From Triglochin maritima (lineage: Eukaryota; Streptophyta; Magnoliopsida; Alismatales; Juncaginaceae): DNA of 64,000 bases. The notes under the pieces were generated by a model. It was not told where the DNA came from. It was given only the letters and a program-made list of their open reading frames with translations, and did not search any database. Made by a program: the position numbers and the translations under genes. Where the stretch lies: the NCBI GenBank assembly GCA_963682175.1, contig OY821788.1, positions 15,394,001 through 15,458,000 of the forward strand. Direction: 5' to 3'. Positions 11,438 through 22,795 of this stretch are shown one piece after another (the stretch's first letter is position 1; every line of letters begins with the position of its first letter).

Positions 11438-12663
11438 GTTTTTTTTCAAAAGGGAAACAAACAATAGAATGGGGGAAGATGAGAAAGGAATCCTAATCTA
11501 GAGAATTTAGGTGAGAAGAGAAAGAAGACTCAGATGAGAAGGGAAACCTAACTCTAAAGATAGAAAGAGGGTCGGTCAGAAATTTCCTAAGAAAGCACGG
11601 TTCAAACAATCCTAGACCTAGTGTCGCTTAGATCTAGACGACTCCTAACTGGTTGAGTCGAATTGATTCGCTTGATTCACCTCCCTCACTAATCAAACCA
11701 ACTTGGTCAGGCGGTGTATAGCTAGTGGGGGCGCTTCCGACAGAGTCGGTGCCAATTAGACAACCACTTCGCTTGGAAGACTTGCGTCGACACAAAAACA
11801 CTTTCTAGACACCAAATTAAATTCAATCAGCTTCAGGTCATAGTAGTCAAACCAATCTTCTCCTTAATTGAGTCCGAGTCCTTAGGGGTCAATGTCTAGT
11901 TGATTTTAATTTAAGGCTTGGGTGACACTTTAGGATTGTGATTTGTGGGCCACGGAAGGGTGATGAAATCCCCACCATATCTTTGCCTACGGAGTTGCCC
12001 TTAAGATAGTTTAACTTAGATCTAGCAAAGATAGTCAAACAATGGTCTTTAGAGGGGAGCAATTGCAAGGTTGTATGCAAACTAGATTATATGCTTAAAT
12101 GCAATCGATAAAAACCACGATACGTACCTTGACTCCAGCACTCTTCAACAGAAATTGATTTGCAAGAATTTAGCAAGAATAATGCATACAAAACACTAGA
12201 TGATGCATGCACTAAGGCCTTTCTAATTTTGCCAATTTTAGGTCAGAGTTGAATTATTGCCAATTATGGAATTTTTGCCCTAATACGTGCAATTCTAATA
12301 AAAGGAAATTTTCTGAAAATAGAAATTACGAGGAAAAGAGGCAACAAATGTTACCTATGCAATGCTCAGTCGGGTTCGCCGCCCGCTCTCGAAATTTCAG
12401 TAGCTTCACGCGTCCACCCAGAGATGAGTCGCGTCCCAGAAAAATTTGAAGCCCAGAAGCTCCAAGTTTGCGGCGGATTCGCCGCAAGTTACTCTTCAGG
12501 TGCGGCGATTTCGCCGCTCGCTTAGCTCCAAATGTGCCCGGAGTTCTCCGCGCACTCTGTTGTCTCCTGAAACACAAATCCAAATACTTAGATCGCGCAC
12601 AAGATAAACAGAATAGAATCGAAATCAACAACAAAACAAAAAAAACAAAATCTGCGTCGCCTC
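11433..12663 (-). other. B1 5' leader
   Basis: Non-coding leader between primer site and gag, recognisably related to the A leaders (the gatgaaatccccacc block at 11961). It carries a dyad doublet starting at 12469 (GCGGCGGATTCGCCGC) and 12501 (GCGGCGATTTCGCCGC), with the same 32-bp spacing as the doublet in this element's LTR. Confidence 0.7.
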
Positions 12664-12685
12664 TCGGGCAACGGCGCCAAAAACT
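12664..12685 (-). promoter_or_regulatory. B1 primer-binding site
   Basis: The plus strand reads tcgggcaacggcgccaaaaa, so the minus strand reads TTGGCGCCGTTGCC next to the LTR end. It complements tRNA-Asp like the A sites, though its distal bases diverge (CCGA where the other sites have GGGG). Confidence 0.85.
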
Positions 12686-13897
12686 TGATGAGAATTAAAT
12701 TTATACCACAAGTGCACGGCGTCAATGAAGACGTGGCAAATACGGGTCGAACACAAGGAGGGAGAGATCTTGTTATTTTTATGATTTTCGATTAAGGGAA
12801 AGGAAGAGAGAGAAATAAGTTGGTTTTGAGATTTTTGGGTTTTAATTATCTAAAGCAAGAAACATGAACAATTAAAACTAAAATAAGAATGAAGAAGTGA
12901 ATTCCGTTGGGTGGAGGTTTAGATTTAAGGTTTAGGTTAGAAAATTCAGAAACTTATAATAAATCATGTTAGTTACGAAGCATTACATGATAAATGATTT
13001 AACACAAACTCAAGTAATCAAAATATACTAATCACGAACTTAAAATAATAACATTTATTCTCTTCTCTTCACCCTAAATCCGTCACCTCCACCCTTTGGA
13101 AAGAGTTAGAAACTCATGGCGGGAGGAAGAAGGGGTCCTAGAGGCATTACAAAAGAAAAGTAAAAACGAGGAATAAAAGATAGAATTTTATTACTAAAAT
13201 AAAGACAAATAAAAACAACAACTAAAAACTAGGTCTAAGGCCAAGGACCCTTCTAACATCGTTCTCGGGGCTATTTATAGTTGTTACAAGAGACCTAAGT
13301 ATAGAATTGGAGAGTACACGTGTCCAGACACGACTGGACAAAAATTGAGCACACGGATCGCCTCTAGTGCGGCGGAAACGCCGCACATCAAGTGTAATTT
13401 GCGGCGGAAACGCCGCATATATTGCTCTGATTTTGTCCGGATTTTGGTTGAATATTTATGGTATGATTTGATCCTCTTTTGCGCGTCTGGATTGATTCTT
13501 TCCATTCTTTTGAGCTCCGGATTAATTCCTTCATATATTTGGAGATCCACATTGATTTTTCTTTTGATTTTCTCCAAGATAATATTTTGGTGCTTTAATT
13601 GCAATTAGGTCCTTGTCTTTTTGCAATTAAGTCCCCGATTACTTTTGTGCTTAAGCCCTTGTTCTTTTTGTAATTTGGTCTTGAATGCTTTTATGCTTGG
13701 ATTTGAAACCCGATAATCTTAGCTTGGTCTTTATGATAGAAATGAGTCTTTTGTACGCATTTATGCTCGGAATGTGGGTAATTTGCATTCAGGTCCCTGT
13801 ATTCTGTAAATAAGACTAAACACATACCTTAGTAGCATTTATTGATATGAAAGTAATCTAAATGAAAGACATATGATGCAATGTATGCAATGCATCA
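12686..13897 (-). repeat. B1 5' LTR
   Basis: Partner of 6423-7635. TATA box ctatttata at 13271-13279. The intact dyad doublet is GCGGCGGAAACGCCGC starting at 13369 and again at 13401, exactly 32 bp apart and about 100 bp upstream of the TATA in element orientation. It ends at the TSD CCTAT (13898-13902). Confidence 0.95.
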
Positions 13898-14240
13898 CCT
13901 ATCCTATGGTGTATCGACATTTAAACCACCACCAAAGACCTTTGGAGTTAGTGAAGTAGGATATATCTAGAGTGGTTAGGTCACTCATGCGCGATTGCAA
14001 CTTGAACATCGCACAAACCTCCTCAAATTCCCTGAGAAAGATGTAGGGGTCACCCTTCCTAGTGAATTAAGGGAGCATGGAGATAAACTAAGGCTTAACC
14101 TCAAAGTGGTTCCCCTTCGCCTCTGGCAATATGATGCAAGAAGGTAGAGCAATACGACTCGGGTAGCATTAATCGCGGAGGGGAATGGGAACCTGGGGAA
14201 CCAATTGATGAGGTTGTAGACCCCCACCTTCTAGATTAGA
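13898..14240 (-). pseudogene. Gypsy A2 gag fragment
   Basis: The minus strand shows a broken Gag motif. F-T-R-K-G-D-P-Y-I-F-L-R-E-F-E-E-V-C can be read only by crossing frames near 14000-14070, followed by F-K-L-Q. After that the similarity ends near 13990, and 13898-13990 is unassigned. The gag N-terminal region continues towards 14240. It is interrupted or ended on the left by the B1 insertion. Confidence 0.6.
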
Positions 14241-15508
14241 TGGTGGTGGAGGTCCAAAACATGAGTCGTCCTCGTGTGGTCTATGACTCGTCATGGTCCC
14301 GGGACTATGTAGGATACATGACGGGGATGTGTTCGAAAAATAGACAATCAAGGACAGATCGATGTCGTATCTTGTCAGATGACCCGCAACATCTCGTGAC
14401 CACACTAGCATGTAGAAAGTGCGCAACCACACTAGTAAGAAAAAAAGAAAGAAATCTTTTTATTTATTTTAAAAACAATTAAAGTAGAATGTGCGTAAAG
14501 TAGAAGACGGGAAGACATAGATGAGAGGGAATGACTCAGGAGAGAAGGGAAGAAGTCCTTATGCTACGGCAGGTACGTACTAGTAGAATCACACAAGCAA
14601 GCAAGGCTCAAACAACCTAAGGTCGTTATAGGTCCTTACAGCTAGACGACGCCAAACTGCGAGGTCACTCGGCCTCAACACGCCTCACCTCCCTACGACA
14701 AAGGCCACCAAACCCAGCACGTGAGGCAAGATCCAGAGATCACATCTCTCCTACTATCAACGGAGTGGGCGATGCTGATCAGGCCATGACAGTCGTGACC
14801 GGATCACTCTCCTAATGTACTGAGATTCTTAGGGGCCAATGTCTACTTGACTTTAAAATTAGGCTCTTGATTAGTGTGATTTTTAGGGCAAAGGAAAGGG
14901 TGATGAAATCCCCCACCTTATCTTATATGGGACAACCCCTCCTTAGTAGCATTTTGGAGTCTTAATCTATAAATCAACTCTCCAAACAAACGCTCAACTC
15001 ACACTTGTTGCAATGCAATTCCTACTAACTAATGCATGGTCATACAAAATGCATGAATGAGAGTAGGAAATGCGTACCTCATGCCCTCGCTCAACAACTG
15101 AAAGTAAAGCTAAAATAAAAGACAAACTACATGCCTAAGTTAATTATATGATGCATGACCTAAACAAGAAAGAATGCCTTATTTTTTGCTTTGGGTTTTA
15201 GTGGCCAAGTTGATTAAAAGGGGATTGATTATTGATTTGGGGGCAAACTACAGGTCAAAACATGCCAAATTAAGCCCCAGACCACTATATTGAGTTTAGA
15301 AACAGACCAAAGAAAGAAGGAGGAAAATGGATCTCACCTGACCGCCAATTGGCGGTCTCAGGCCGCTGATTGGCGGTCAGTGTGGCTCTGTTCTCCTCCA
15401 TACTTTTGATGATGACTACCCTTGATCTTTAGAGCCTCCTGAAACAAAGAACAACTACAAAAAAAATTAAATCCACTCGAATTGTCCAAACCAGAGTCTG
15501 GACTGAGC
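14241..15508 (-). mobile_element. Gypsy A2 leader
   Basis: Collinear with the A1 leader (1181-1904) from about 14790, and with the inverted 40932-42060 over its whole length. The dyad doublet starts at 15340 and 15361 (GACCGCCAATTGGCGGTC, GGCCGCTGATTGGCGGTC). No protein is encoded. Confidence 0.75.
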
Positions 15509-15535
15509 ACCTCCTCGACAACGGTGCCAAAAACT
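15509..15535 (-). promoter_or_regulatory. Gypsy A2 primer-binding site, decayed
   Basis: The plus strand reads ctcgacaacggtgccaaaaa. Compared with A1 it carries CpG-type substitutions (g to a, c to t), as expected after cytosine methylation and decay. Confidence 0.75.
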
Positions 15536-17164
15536 TATTAAATGTTTTATTAATTAACCGCAAGTGCACAACCGTCGGTGAAGACAGGGCAAGTACGGGT
15601 CCATCCACGAGGAGGTGAGTAGTTTTTGGTTTGTCAGAAATCATGTGGCAAAATAGGGGAGAAGATATGTGATTACACTAAACTAGACTACACTAAACTA
15701 GTAGTTAACAAATGCAAAAGAAAGCGACTAAAGATTGACTAAAACTAACTAAAGACCTATTAAAGAGATTTGAATTCAGGAAAAGTAACCCCTAAGGGGT
15801 GGAGTGTGTACACATATGAAGTGAAATAAGTGATGAATGGAGCATGTAAGCATTTATGTGTGTGTATCATGTGTGTGTCTTCATGCATAGGAAATGTCTA
15901 CAGATGTGGCAAAACCTATCAATCCATTCACACAACGTATCGCAATTACTACTTGATTATCATGAGACTAGGCTCAGCATGAGAAGTGTCCAAGGATATG
16001 GCAAGACTCATCAAAAACCATGAACTCATGTGAAGAACAAAGCTAAGCATGGAAGGTGTCTAAATCTTACGGCAAAACCCATCAAAACAAAGTTTCCTCA
16101 ATCAATCAAGCAAGCAAACACAAATACCAACACATAACTAACATGTAGCATATTCAACAGGAAATTTCAGTCAATAAACGTGAGCAAACTAAGCATGGGA
16201 AGTGTCTAAATCTTATGGAAATACCCATCAAAAATCCCCCAACATGTAGATGATTAAAACACCCCCGATGAACATACAAACATGCAAGTCCACACAATCA
16301 AAAATTCATCAAACATCCAAACTTCACAACATATAGGTACATCATCTCCACCCCCCAAAAGGGATTAAACTACTCTCTAATCATTAAGCTAACTATTATG
16401 TTAAGAGAAGAAAACATGTTAACTAAGTCTACTAAGATTAATGAAACGAAATTACGTTAAGCATGCAAGAAATAAAAGAGGCACAACATGAACTAGAAAA
16501 AAGATTTATCGTATTCATGACTCACATATAGCATCTCTCCACTTGAGTTTGTGTTCCAACACTTTTACTATAAGTATAGGGATTAGCCACCAAGCATGTA
16601 GTGTATTACAAAGAAGGAGGAAAAGTTCTACTTATTGTCATGAAAAAAGGTAACCGGGGGCAATCCCCCGGTATAGGACTAAAATGCATACCATAAATGG
16701 ACATAATACGATATAACAAACATCCATGCCAAAGGAGGTTGCAATTGGGCCATATTGGACCGCCAATTTACGGTCTATGACTGCTGATTAGTGGTCCATG
16801 TTGGTCTGATTGGCCCCGGTTTTGGTTCTCTTCCTAATTGCTTCAATTTAGCACATGGAGTGCTCCCGGATTGGTTGTTTGAGTGTAGGCCTGAATCTAA
16901 TTGCCAAAATACTCCTCATGATGGTGTAGAGTTTCTTGATTTGCTCATTGGTCCTTTTGTTTTACATCTGGGTCCTTCCCTTTTGCTTCTCAGTCTATAA
17001 ACCTCACAATTGAGTCCTTTATCTTGCTTTGAGGTCCTTTTTGTGTCTCTTCTTCTCACTTGTTTTATTCCTGAAACTTAAACATAAAGCTCATTACGTA
17101 GCATTGCTTATGCTCAAAAAAGAGGATATAAGACACAAATATATGCATGATATGATGTCAATCT
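15536..17164 (-). mobile_element. Gypsy A2 5' LTR
   Basis: Plus-strand ends are tattaaatg (from TGTTGAACG) and gatgtcaatcta (from GATGTCAATCA). Internal landmarks match A1: the ggcaaaaccyatcaa repeats, the Cccc(c)aaagggg block, and the dyad doublet at 16758 and 16779, again 21 bp apart. It is more diverged than A1 and A4. Confidence 0.8.
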
Positions 17165-17965
17165 ACCCATTGCTTGGTGGCCATTCTCTGTAAGCCTTTG
17201 GAGCATAACTCGGGCGGAGTGAATGCTACTTGTAATGTGAGTCATCAATAAAATAATTTCTTCTAGTTTTGTTTTAATGTTCTCTTTTGAATGCTTGAAC
17301 ATTTAACTTAGTTTTGTTTTTTTTATCTGAGTATATTTAGTTAGAATGTCTCTCTTTCTTAGTATAATTGTTAGCTTAATAGGTAGTGAGTAGTTGCATC
17401 CCCTTTTAAGGGTGGAGATGATGTTTATACATGTATGAAGAATTAGAATGAATGATGCCTTATGCAATATGTGATCTATGTGATATGCTTGTTTGTTTGA
17501 ATTAGAATACTTAACTTGATAGGTTTTGCCACAACTTTACTTCCCATGCTTGTTTAGGTTCGTAATAACCAATTTGTTTATGCTAATATTAATCAACTAG
17601 GTTAGTGATTGGATTGATAGGTTTTGCCACAATCAGTAAACACTTCCTATGCATGCAAACACAATCTATACTCGTGTCATATCGAATGCATTCTTCACCA
17701 CCTAATTACTTGTGTACACACACCCCATCTCTTAGGGGTTTTCCTTAATGAATTTCATCTCGCTTTGTTTAGTTTTAGTCAATCTTGAGTTGTTATCTTT
17801 CTCATTTGTTAGTGTAGCCTAGTTTAGTGTAACCAAACTTCTTCTCTCTTTATTTGCCACTTGATTTCTGAAGAATCAGAGTTGACACACCTCCTTGTGG
17901 ATTCGACCCGTACTTGCCACCGCTTCATCGCGGTCGTGCACTTGCGGTTTAAGCTTAATCGAAAC
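17165..17965 (+). mobile_element. Gypsy A3 LTR fragment, head to head with A2
   Basis: Plus-strand A LTR lacking its first half. It begins within the segment matching 32195-32300 (gctacttg..atgtgagtcat...aataaaa) and runs through the gataggttttgccacaa repeats to cgtgcacttgcggtttaa at about 17935-17950. It ends without a primer site. Together with A2 it makes a head-to-head pair of LTRs joined at 17164. Confidence 0.75.
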
Positions 17966-18952
17966 AAAAAAGCACACATCGCTCACTCACTCCACTTCAA
18001 CTTCCTCTCCTCTCCTCTCACCCATCTCTCCCATCTTCCCTTCTTGCCGGAGGTGTTGCAAGAGGAGGTTGTCGGTGGTTGTGGACGGCGGTGCAAGAAG
18101 GAGATGCACGACAAGGCATAGTCGAAGGTAGACGTGTGTGTGAGGTGTGGCTGGTATGGATCTTGGTGAGGGGTAGTGACCGACGACGTAATGGTTGCCC
18201 GAGGAGCACAATTGCAAAGGGGAGGTCGCCGGCGACGATTAGAGCTCCAGAGAACTTTGGCAAACTTAAATAGGTACGCCAAGTTACATTTATTTTGCTC
18301 ATACAAGGTGTGTGACAGAGTTTGGCTCGTTGTCGAGTGGCCGAATGCTTGTCGGTGACGAGGGACAATCAGAGGACTTGGCGCCGGCCCACATGGTGAG
18401 GCAATACCAAGGTGGTTCCAGGTACTGCCTTGGTGTACCTAGGTGAGACAGGGCAGGTACGCATAGGCGTATAGGCACATTAGCATGCATCCGTGGAGAA
18501 TGGAGTGCGCGGAGGCAAGGCACGAGTGCTTCGGTGCAGGCGAGACGCGGGTACGGAGATGAGGCACAAGAGTGTGGGCACATGCGAGAAGTGAGCAAGT
18601 GGGCATTGAGGCGAGGCACGAGGCACTGACGGGAGAAACTTCATCGTGGAAGCAAAAGCTTTGTATAGAATTGTTTCCTCGGAAACTTGTGTCCTTGCTT
18701 CATGCGTGATCCGAGAGGTGATGATAGGTGCAATTATTGTGCCTACCAAGGGACCGCCTAGCAGAAGAGTGTGGATTCTTGGTACACGTACCACCTTGTG
18801 TCGATAAGCTTTAGTATGGCATATTGCTTCTCATTTAGTAACCCTATGTAGTAGACCTCAGGATCACAATTCCAATGCATTGTTGTTATGCAGATCCACG
18901 AAGCGAGATGACCGTCCGACCATTGGGTCGGTGGAGATGACCATCTAGACAT
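17966..18952. other. No recognisable gene
   Basis: CpG-richer than the flanking elements. It contains several overlapping open frames on both strands of 60-116 codons with low-complexity, mutually antisense content, none with a domain I recognise. A short poly-pyrimidine stretch lies at 17990-18040. It may be part of an element too decayed or too family-specific to place. Confidence 0.5.
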
Positions 18953-18957
18953 GTTTT

Positions 18958-20502
18958 TGTTGGCTTTTTTAGCCTTAATCTTTATTTAGTTTTGATGATT
19001 AAGTAATCTAATCTTAATCTATATTTAATCAATCAACCTAGACAATCAAAGTAAGCAAACATGAATACATGCATTGCATATATATTCGTGTACTTGCGAT
19101 ATTCTTAATAGGTTGATGAAGAATCAAGCTAAGGAGCTTGGGGACAAGAAGATAAAGACTCAAGACATGTAATCAAGCTTTGGACCAATATGTAATGTAG
19201 TATAATTTGAGTCCTAAGGATTAATGTAAACTTGAGCACATTAGGATTTTGTCCCGTATCCCCACGGTTAACCGAACCCCACTCGGTAAACCGAATCATG
19301 TAGAGTTCGGTCCACCGAACACCTTGCGGTCAACCGTGTAGAATCCTTTAGGTGTTCCCTGGAATAACCACCTCGGTATACCGAACCGCCTTCGGTAGAC
19401 CGAATTAGCCTGGACCGGTTTTGGACTTTGCTCCAACGGTCGTATTTAAATCTTGACCTAAAGCCAAATTGACTTATCCATATTCGGTACACCGAACTTC
19501 ATTCGGTCAACCGAATCATATTGCTTTAGGAGACCAACGGCTATTTAACTTGACCGTTATTGGTAAACCATTCTCCCACGCTTTGTCAGCGCAAAACCTG
19601 CGCAAACTTTGGTCTACCGAAGTAGAGACGGTCAACCGAACCTAGCATAAACAGAACCCTACCAAACTTACTGTCCATTTTGGAACGGTTAACCGAATCA
19701 TATTCGGTACACCGAAAAACATTAGGGTTGCTAGTTAGAGAGCTACTGGAGTTGAGTGAGCGGTTCACCGAATAGAATTCGGTAAACCGAAACGACCATC
19801 TTCGGTAATCCATTGGGTTAACGGTCTACCGAAGAGCGTGCAAATTCTGCCCGAACTTTTGTCACATCATCACATTTCATGGGTCAACTTTCTCACCCAT
19901 TCCCCAACGACTCTAAGAGCTTTGAAGCCTATATAAGGACCTCATTAGAAGCACAACACAAGCACTACACTCTCCAAACATCAAGTATCCTTGTGCTATC
20001 TTTCCCAAACCTTCAAAGCTCAAATCCTATACACTCAAGCCAAAACTTCACCACTTGTATTCCTAGATCCATATCATAATCCAAGTGTGCTCAAAGTTAG
20101 AGTGCCATTAGCAAGAGTTGTGATTCCATTCTTTCATCCAAATCACAAGAGTTGTAATAGCTTCAAGGAAGCTCCCTCTCGGGTTGTGAGAGGAGACACG
20201 GGCGAGGCGAGGTTGTTCGCGAGGCTCGGGTTTGTAAAGGAGTTGATCTCGGCCCGGTAACGGAGATCGGATAGTGGAAACCACAAGCGAGGCTCGAGGG
20301 ACGAGCGGGGCTTGTGAGTGAGGATTAGGACCCGGGGAGGGTGCCGAACCTCGTTAAATCGGGCGTCGACTTCAACGTCGGTTTGCAAGTTCTCTATCTC
20401 TTAGAATAACCCTTGCATGATTAGTTGTTTGTTCATAATTAGTTTTTAAATTCCGCATCTTGTTTAATTACGATCACTATAGGGCCCCTTAAGATCCCCA
20501 CA
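18958..20502 (+). mobile_element. Solo LTR of copia family C, subfamily C2
   Basis: Begins TGTTGGCTTTTTTAGCC and ends AAGATCCCCACA, matching the family C ends on the opposite strand. The TSD GTTTT flanks it at 18953-18957 and 20503-20507. No internal region is present, so this is a solo LTR left by recombination between two LTRs. TATA box TATATAAGG at 19930-19938. Upstream (19265-19830) is a regular array of CGGTNNACCG dyads in pairs 19 bp apart. The 20160-20390 stretch (ctc(t)cgggttgtgagagg... ggcgag) matches the inverted GC-rich segment at 48130-48350. Confidence 0.92.
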
Positions 20503-20690
20503 GTTTTGACGGAGATGACTGTCCCGGCTATGGCATGGCTCGACGGATATGATCTACCAGAGCGACGACTCTAGCAGATAGTGTGGCCTTAGGACCACAA
20601 GATCATATTTGTATCTATGACTCAGAAGTGAGTGAAACCTTCACTGAACCCTCATGTTAGTATAGTTGTTAGTGGGTGTGTGTCGTATAC
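20503..20690. other. Host flank of the solo LTR, unassigned
   Basis: Contains the second TSD copy and a sequence (ggagatgactg) echoing ggagatgacca at 18930. No gene or known repeat is visible. Confidence 0.4.
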
Positions 20691-21108
20691 TCTTCATAAG
20701 ATGGCGTGAGAATCCATAAAATTGATCTTAACGTAAGAATCCATAAAATTGATCTTAACTTCATGCTAACCTATCCTAGTCTTGTATACCATGTAATTGT
20801 ATGTCTTTCATACTTTGATTCCACAGTAGATTCTACTTGTAAACACACACTCTTACACATATGCTTAATGGTTGGACACCCTCATGCACACACACCTCAC
20901 TATTGCACCTCCACGCCAAGAGGTTTAGTTAGATTGTTTTCTTCTATCTTAGTTTAGTTTCATTAGCTTAGCCTAAATATCTCCATCTATTTCTCTCCCC
21001 ATTCGAGTATGGTGATAACAACAATGTGCACAACTCCTTGTGGTACGACCTATATTGCCATGTCTTCATCGACGTCATAAACTAACGGTAAATTAAAACG
21101 ATCGACCA
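20691..21108 (+). mobile_element. Gypsy D/E LTR 3' part
   Basis: Collinear with 57720-58085, including the blocks about CTATCCTAGTCTTGTATACC and TTGTGGTACGACC. It ends just before a primer site. The 26-bp segment around gagaatccataaaattgatc occurs twice in tandem (20708-20760) but once at 57720, a duplication private to this copy. The LTR start is not visible. Confidence 0.75.
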
Positions 21109-21111
21109 AGT

Positions 21112-21133
21112 TTTTGGCATCGTTGCCGGGGAG
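21112..21133 (+). promoter_or_regulatory. Gypsy primer-binding site
   Basis: Reads tttggcatcgttgccgggga, one base from the usual TGGCGCCGTTGCCGGGGA complement of tRNA-Asp (CpG to CA). It marks the start of the internal region of the long degenerate element running to 31640. Confidence 0.85.
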
Positions 21134-21449
21134 TTGGTTGTAGTCGTTGTTGTTTCCACCACTTCGGTGGGGTTTTCTTACATGTTCTATTTAGTCTTGT
21201 TACTAAACAAGGGACTAAGTGGACAGGGAGCTACACTGTAACAAGGGAGAATCCAGGAAAAGTTTGGGGACCAGAATCCCCAAACCATCTGCCAATACCA
21301 GATTTGCATCAGCTAGTGGCGGATTTAGTGAGGAGTTTGCATTTTTTGTTTCTATGGTAAATCCTTCTTGCTTTGCTTAGCTGATATTTACTACTGCTCA
21401 CTTCATATATGCTCTGTTTTGATGCCAGAAATTAATCTAACATGCATAT
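21134..21449 (+). mobile_element. Gypsy leader, first part
   Basis: Non-coding. It carries a dyad doublet at 21287 (ATCTGCCAATACCAGAT) and 21308 (ATCAGCTAGTGGCGGAT), spacing 21 bp. It is interrupted at 21450 by a copia K LTR and resumes at 22796. Confidence 0.7.
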
Positions 21450-22795
21450 TGAAAGGAATGTGTGTTATAAAAGTATTCTTTTATATGTCTTTTGTTATGA
21501 ATTGAATGTGTTAACATTTTGTTCCTTGATTAATGTATTCGTCTTTTGGAAGTATTAAGGAAGAAACTCTTGGTCCTTCACCGTAGAGCTCTAAAAGATA
21601 ATGGTTTGCATAAATCAAAAGTAATTCACAATCATGGTGATTAACATGGGACATTAATTACTGAGATAAGATGTGTTTGTTAAAAGAGTATTGTAGCTCT
21701 ACAAATATTTTAACAACAGGAGTGTATGAAATGAAGAATATTTTCTTTCATATATTGAATATACCTAATCGATGAAACATTATGAAATTGTATTTGTGTC
21801 ATTAATGTTTTCATTGTGTCTTTGAATCCCTAAGATATGAGCCCTATATCTTTTCACATAAGGAGTGTATGATTTGATTATTATCAAAAGCTATCAATGA
21901 GTATAGTGATAAAGGACTTATGCTAGAAAAGATGATATGTCAAAGATTATCATTGTCCCTCCTGACTTTAGTGATGATACTAATGGGCACTTTGATAAAG
22001 AGAAATTATAATGTGCACAATGTAACTTCGTGACGATACTAATGTGCATAAAGGATATACGTGGACCGTAAATACTTTGCCACCCGTGATTTCATCGACG
22101 ACGGCAAAATAAATTTATTATATTTGGACACAAACAACAACACAACCGATCCGTTAACCAAACCTTTATTCTAAGGAACCTCTTGAGTTGAGTGATGATA
22201 CTAATTGGCCACCTGATAAAGCAAAATTATAATGTGCACAATGTAACTTCTGTATAGTTACATATTTATAATTAGTTTAAAAGATGAAGAAAAGAATATA
22301 TAATACAACGATGACACATTCCTATTTTGTATAATATTCCTAGTGTCATGAGGCAAATGATAGACATAAGTGATACTATTTCGTATCACTAAATGGATCG
22401 TGTTTAGTTAAAGTGAACAAAACATCTTTGTTATTTGGGTAAATATAATGTGTAGCTAGATACCGCTTATAGTTTATGATATAAAGTGTTTTATATCATT
22501 ACCAACATAACTTAGATCCTCCTATGGGTCACACCACAAAACTGGGAAACAAGAAATATGATTTTACATTTTATGTGATGTATTGGTATACATATGGTGA
22601 AATGATAAAATCGATATGTCGTAATAACGACATGGTTAGAATATCAAATAAATTTGTATGCGATGTATGTATATTATGTGATATAATGTTTGACGTTATA
22701 TATGATAATATATTACATAATATAATGTTATCCACAACATTGTAACATACAAATTTGCTAAAACCACAAAGCTCAAATTTTGTTGGATATTAATT
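21450..22795 (+). mobile_element. Truncated copia K LTR carrying a captured RNase H piece
   Basis: Begins TGAAAGGAATGTG like the intact copy at 28258 and runs parallel to it to about 29390, then stops; the host leader resumes at 22796 (ttgtcgattgctga, compare 41353). Unlike the other copies it contains a 114-base pol fragment at 22061-22174. This sits between two copies of an LTR segment (21971-22029 and 22192-22250). Without a right end no TSD can be given; the left flank is catat. Confidence 0.85.
22061..22174 (+). pseudogene. Copia RNase H tail inside an LTR
   Basis: An open reading of 37 residues plus stop: V-D-R-K-Y-F-A-T-R-D-F, then N-L-L-Y-L-D-T-N-N-N-T-T-D-P, then L-T-K-P-L-F. It is homologous to the copia K pol end at 4760-4909, where it sits next to the LTR rather than inside it. 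It is flanked by a duplicated LTR segment with a unit of about 221 bp, plus a third partial copy of gatactaatg(t/g)gca at 22033-22048. It probably arose by a template switch or unequal recombination during replication of the element. Confidence 0.85.

Larger units (their letters stand above)
6423..13897 (-). mobile_element. Complete non-autonomous gypsy element B1 (gag-protease only)
   Basis: Two LTRs of about 1.2 kb (6423-7635 and 12686-13897) with the same ends (TGATGCATTGC...TCTCATCA on the minus strand). A 5-bp TSD CCTAT lies at 6418-6422 and 13898-13902. Primer site, leader, gag, protease and polypurine tract come in the right order on the minus strand. Between the protease end (8733) and the polypurine tract (7636) there is no reverse transcriptase, RNase H or integrase, so the element could move only with proteins from a relative. 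This matches the class described as TR-GAG, here of Athila-type gypsy. The LTRs look very alike, which suggests a fairly young insertion. Confidence 0.95.

Noticed and set aside
17983..18794. Several overlapping open frames over 100 codons
   Set aside because: They overlap in different frames of the same strand, have low-complexity composition and no recognisable domain; stop-poor GC-richer DNA explains them.
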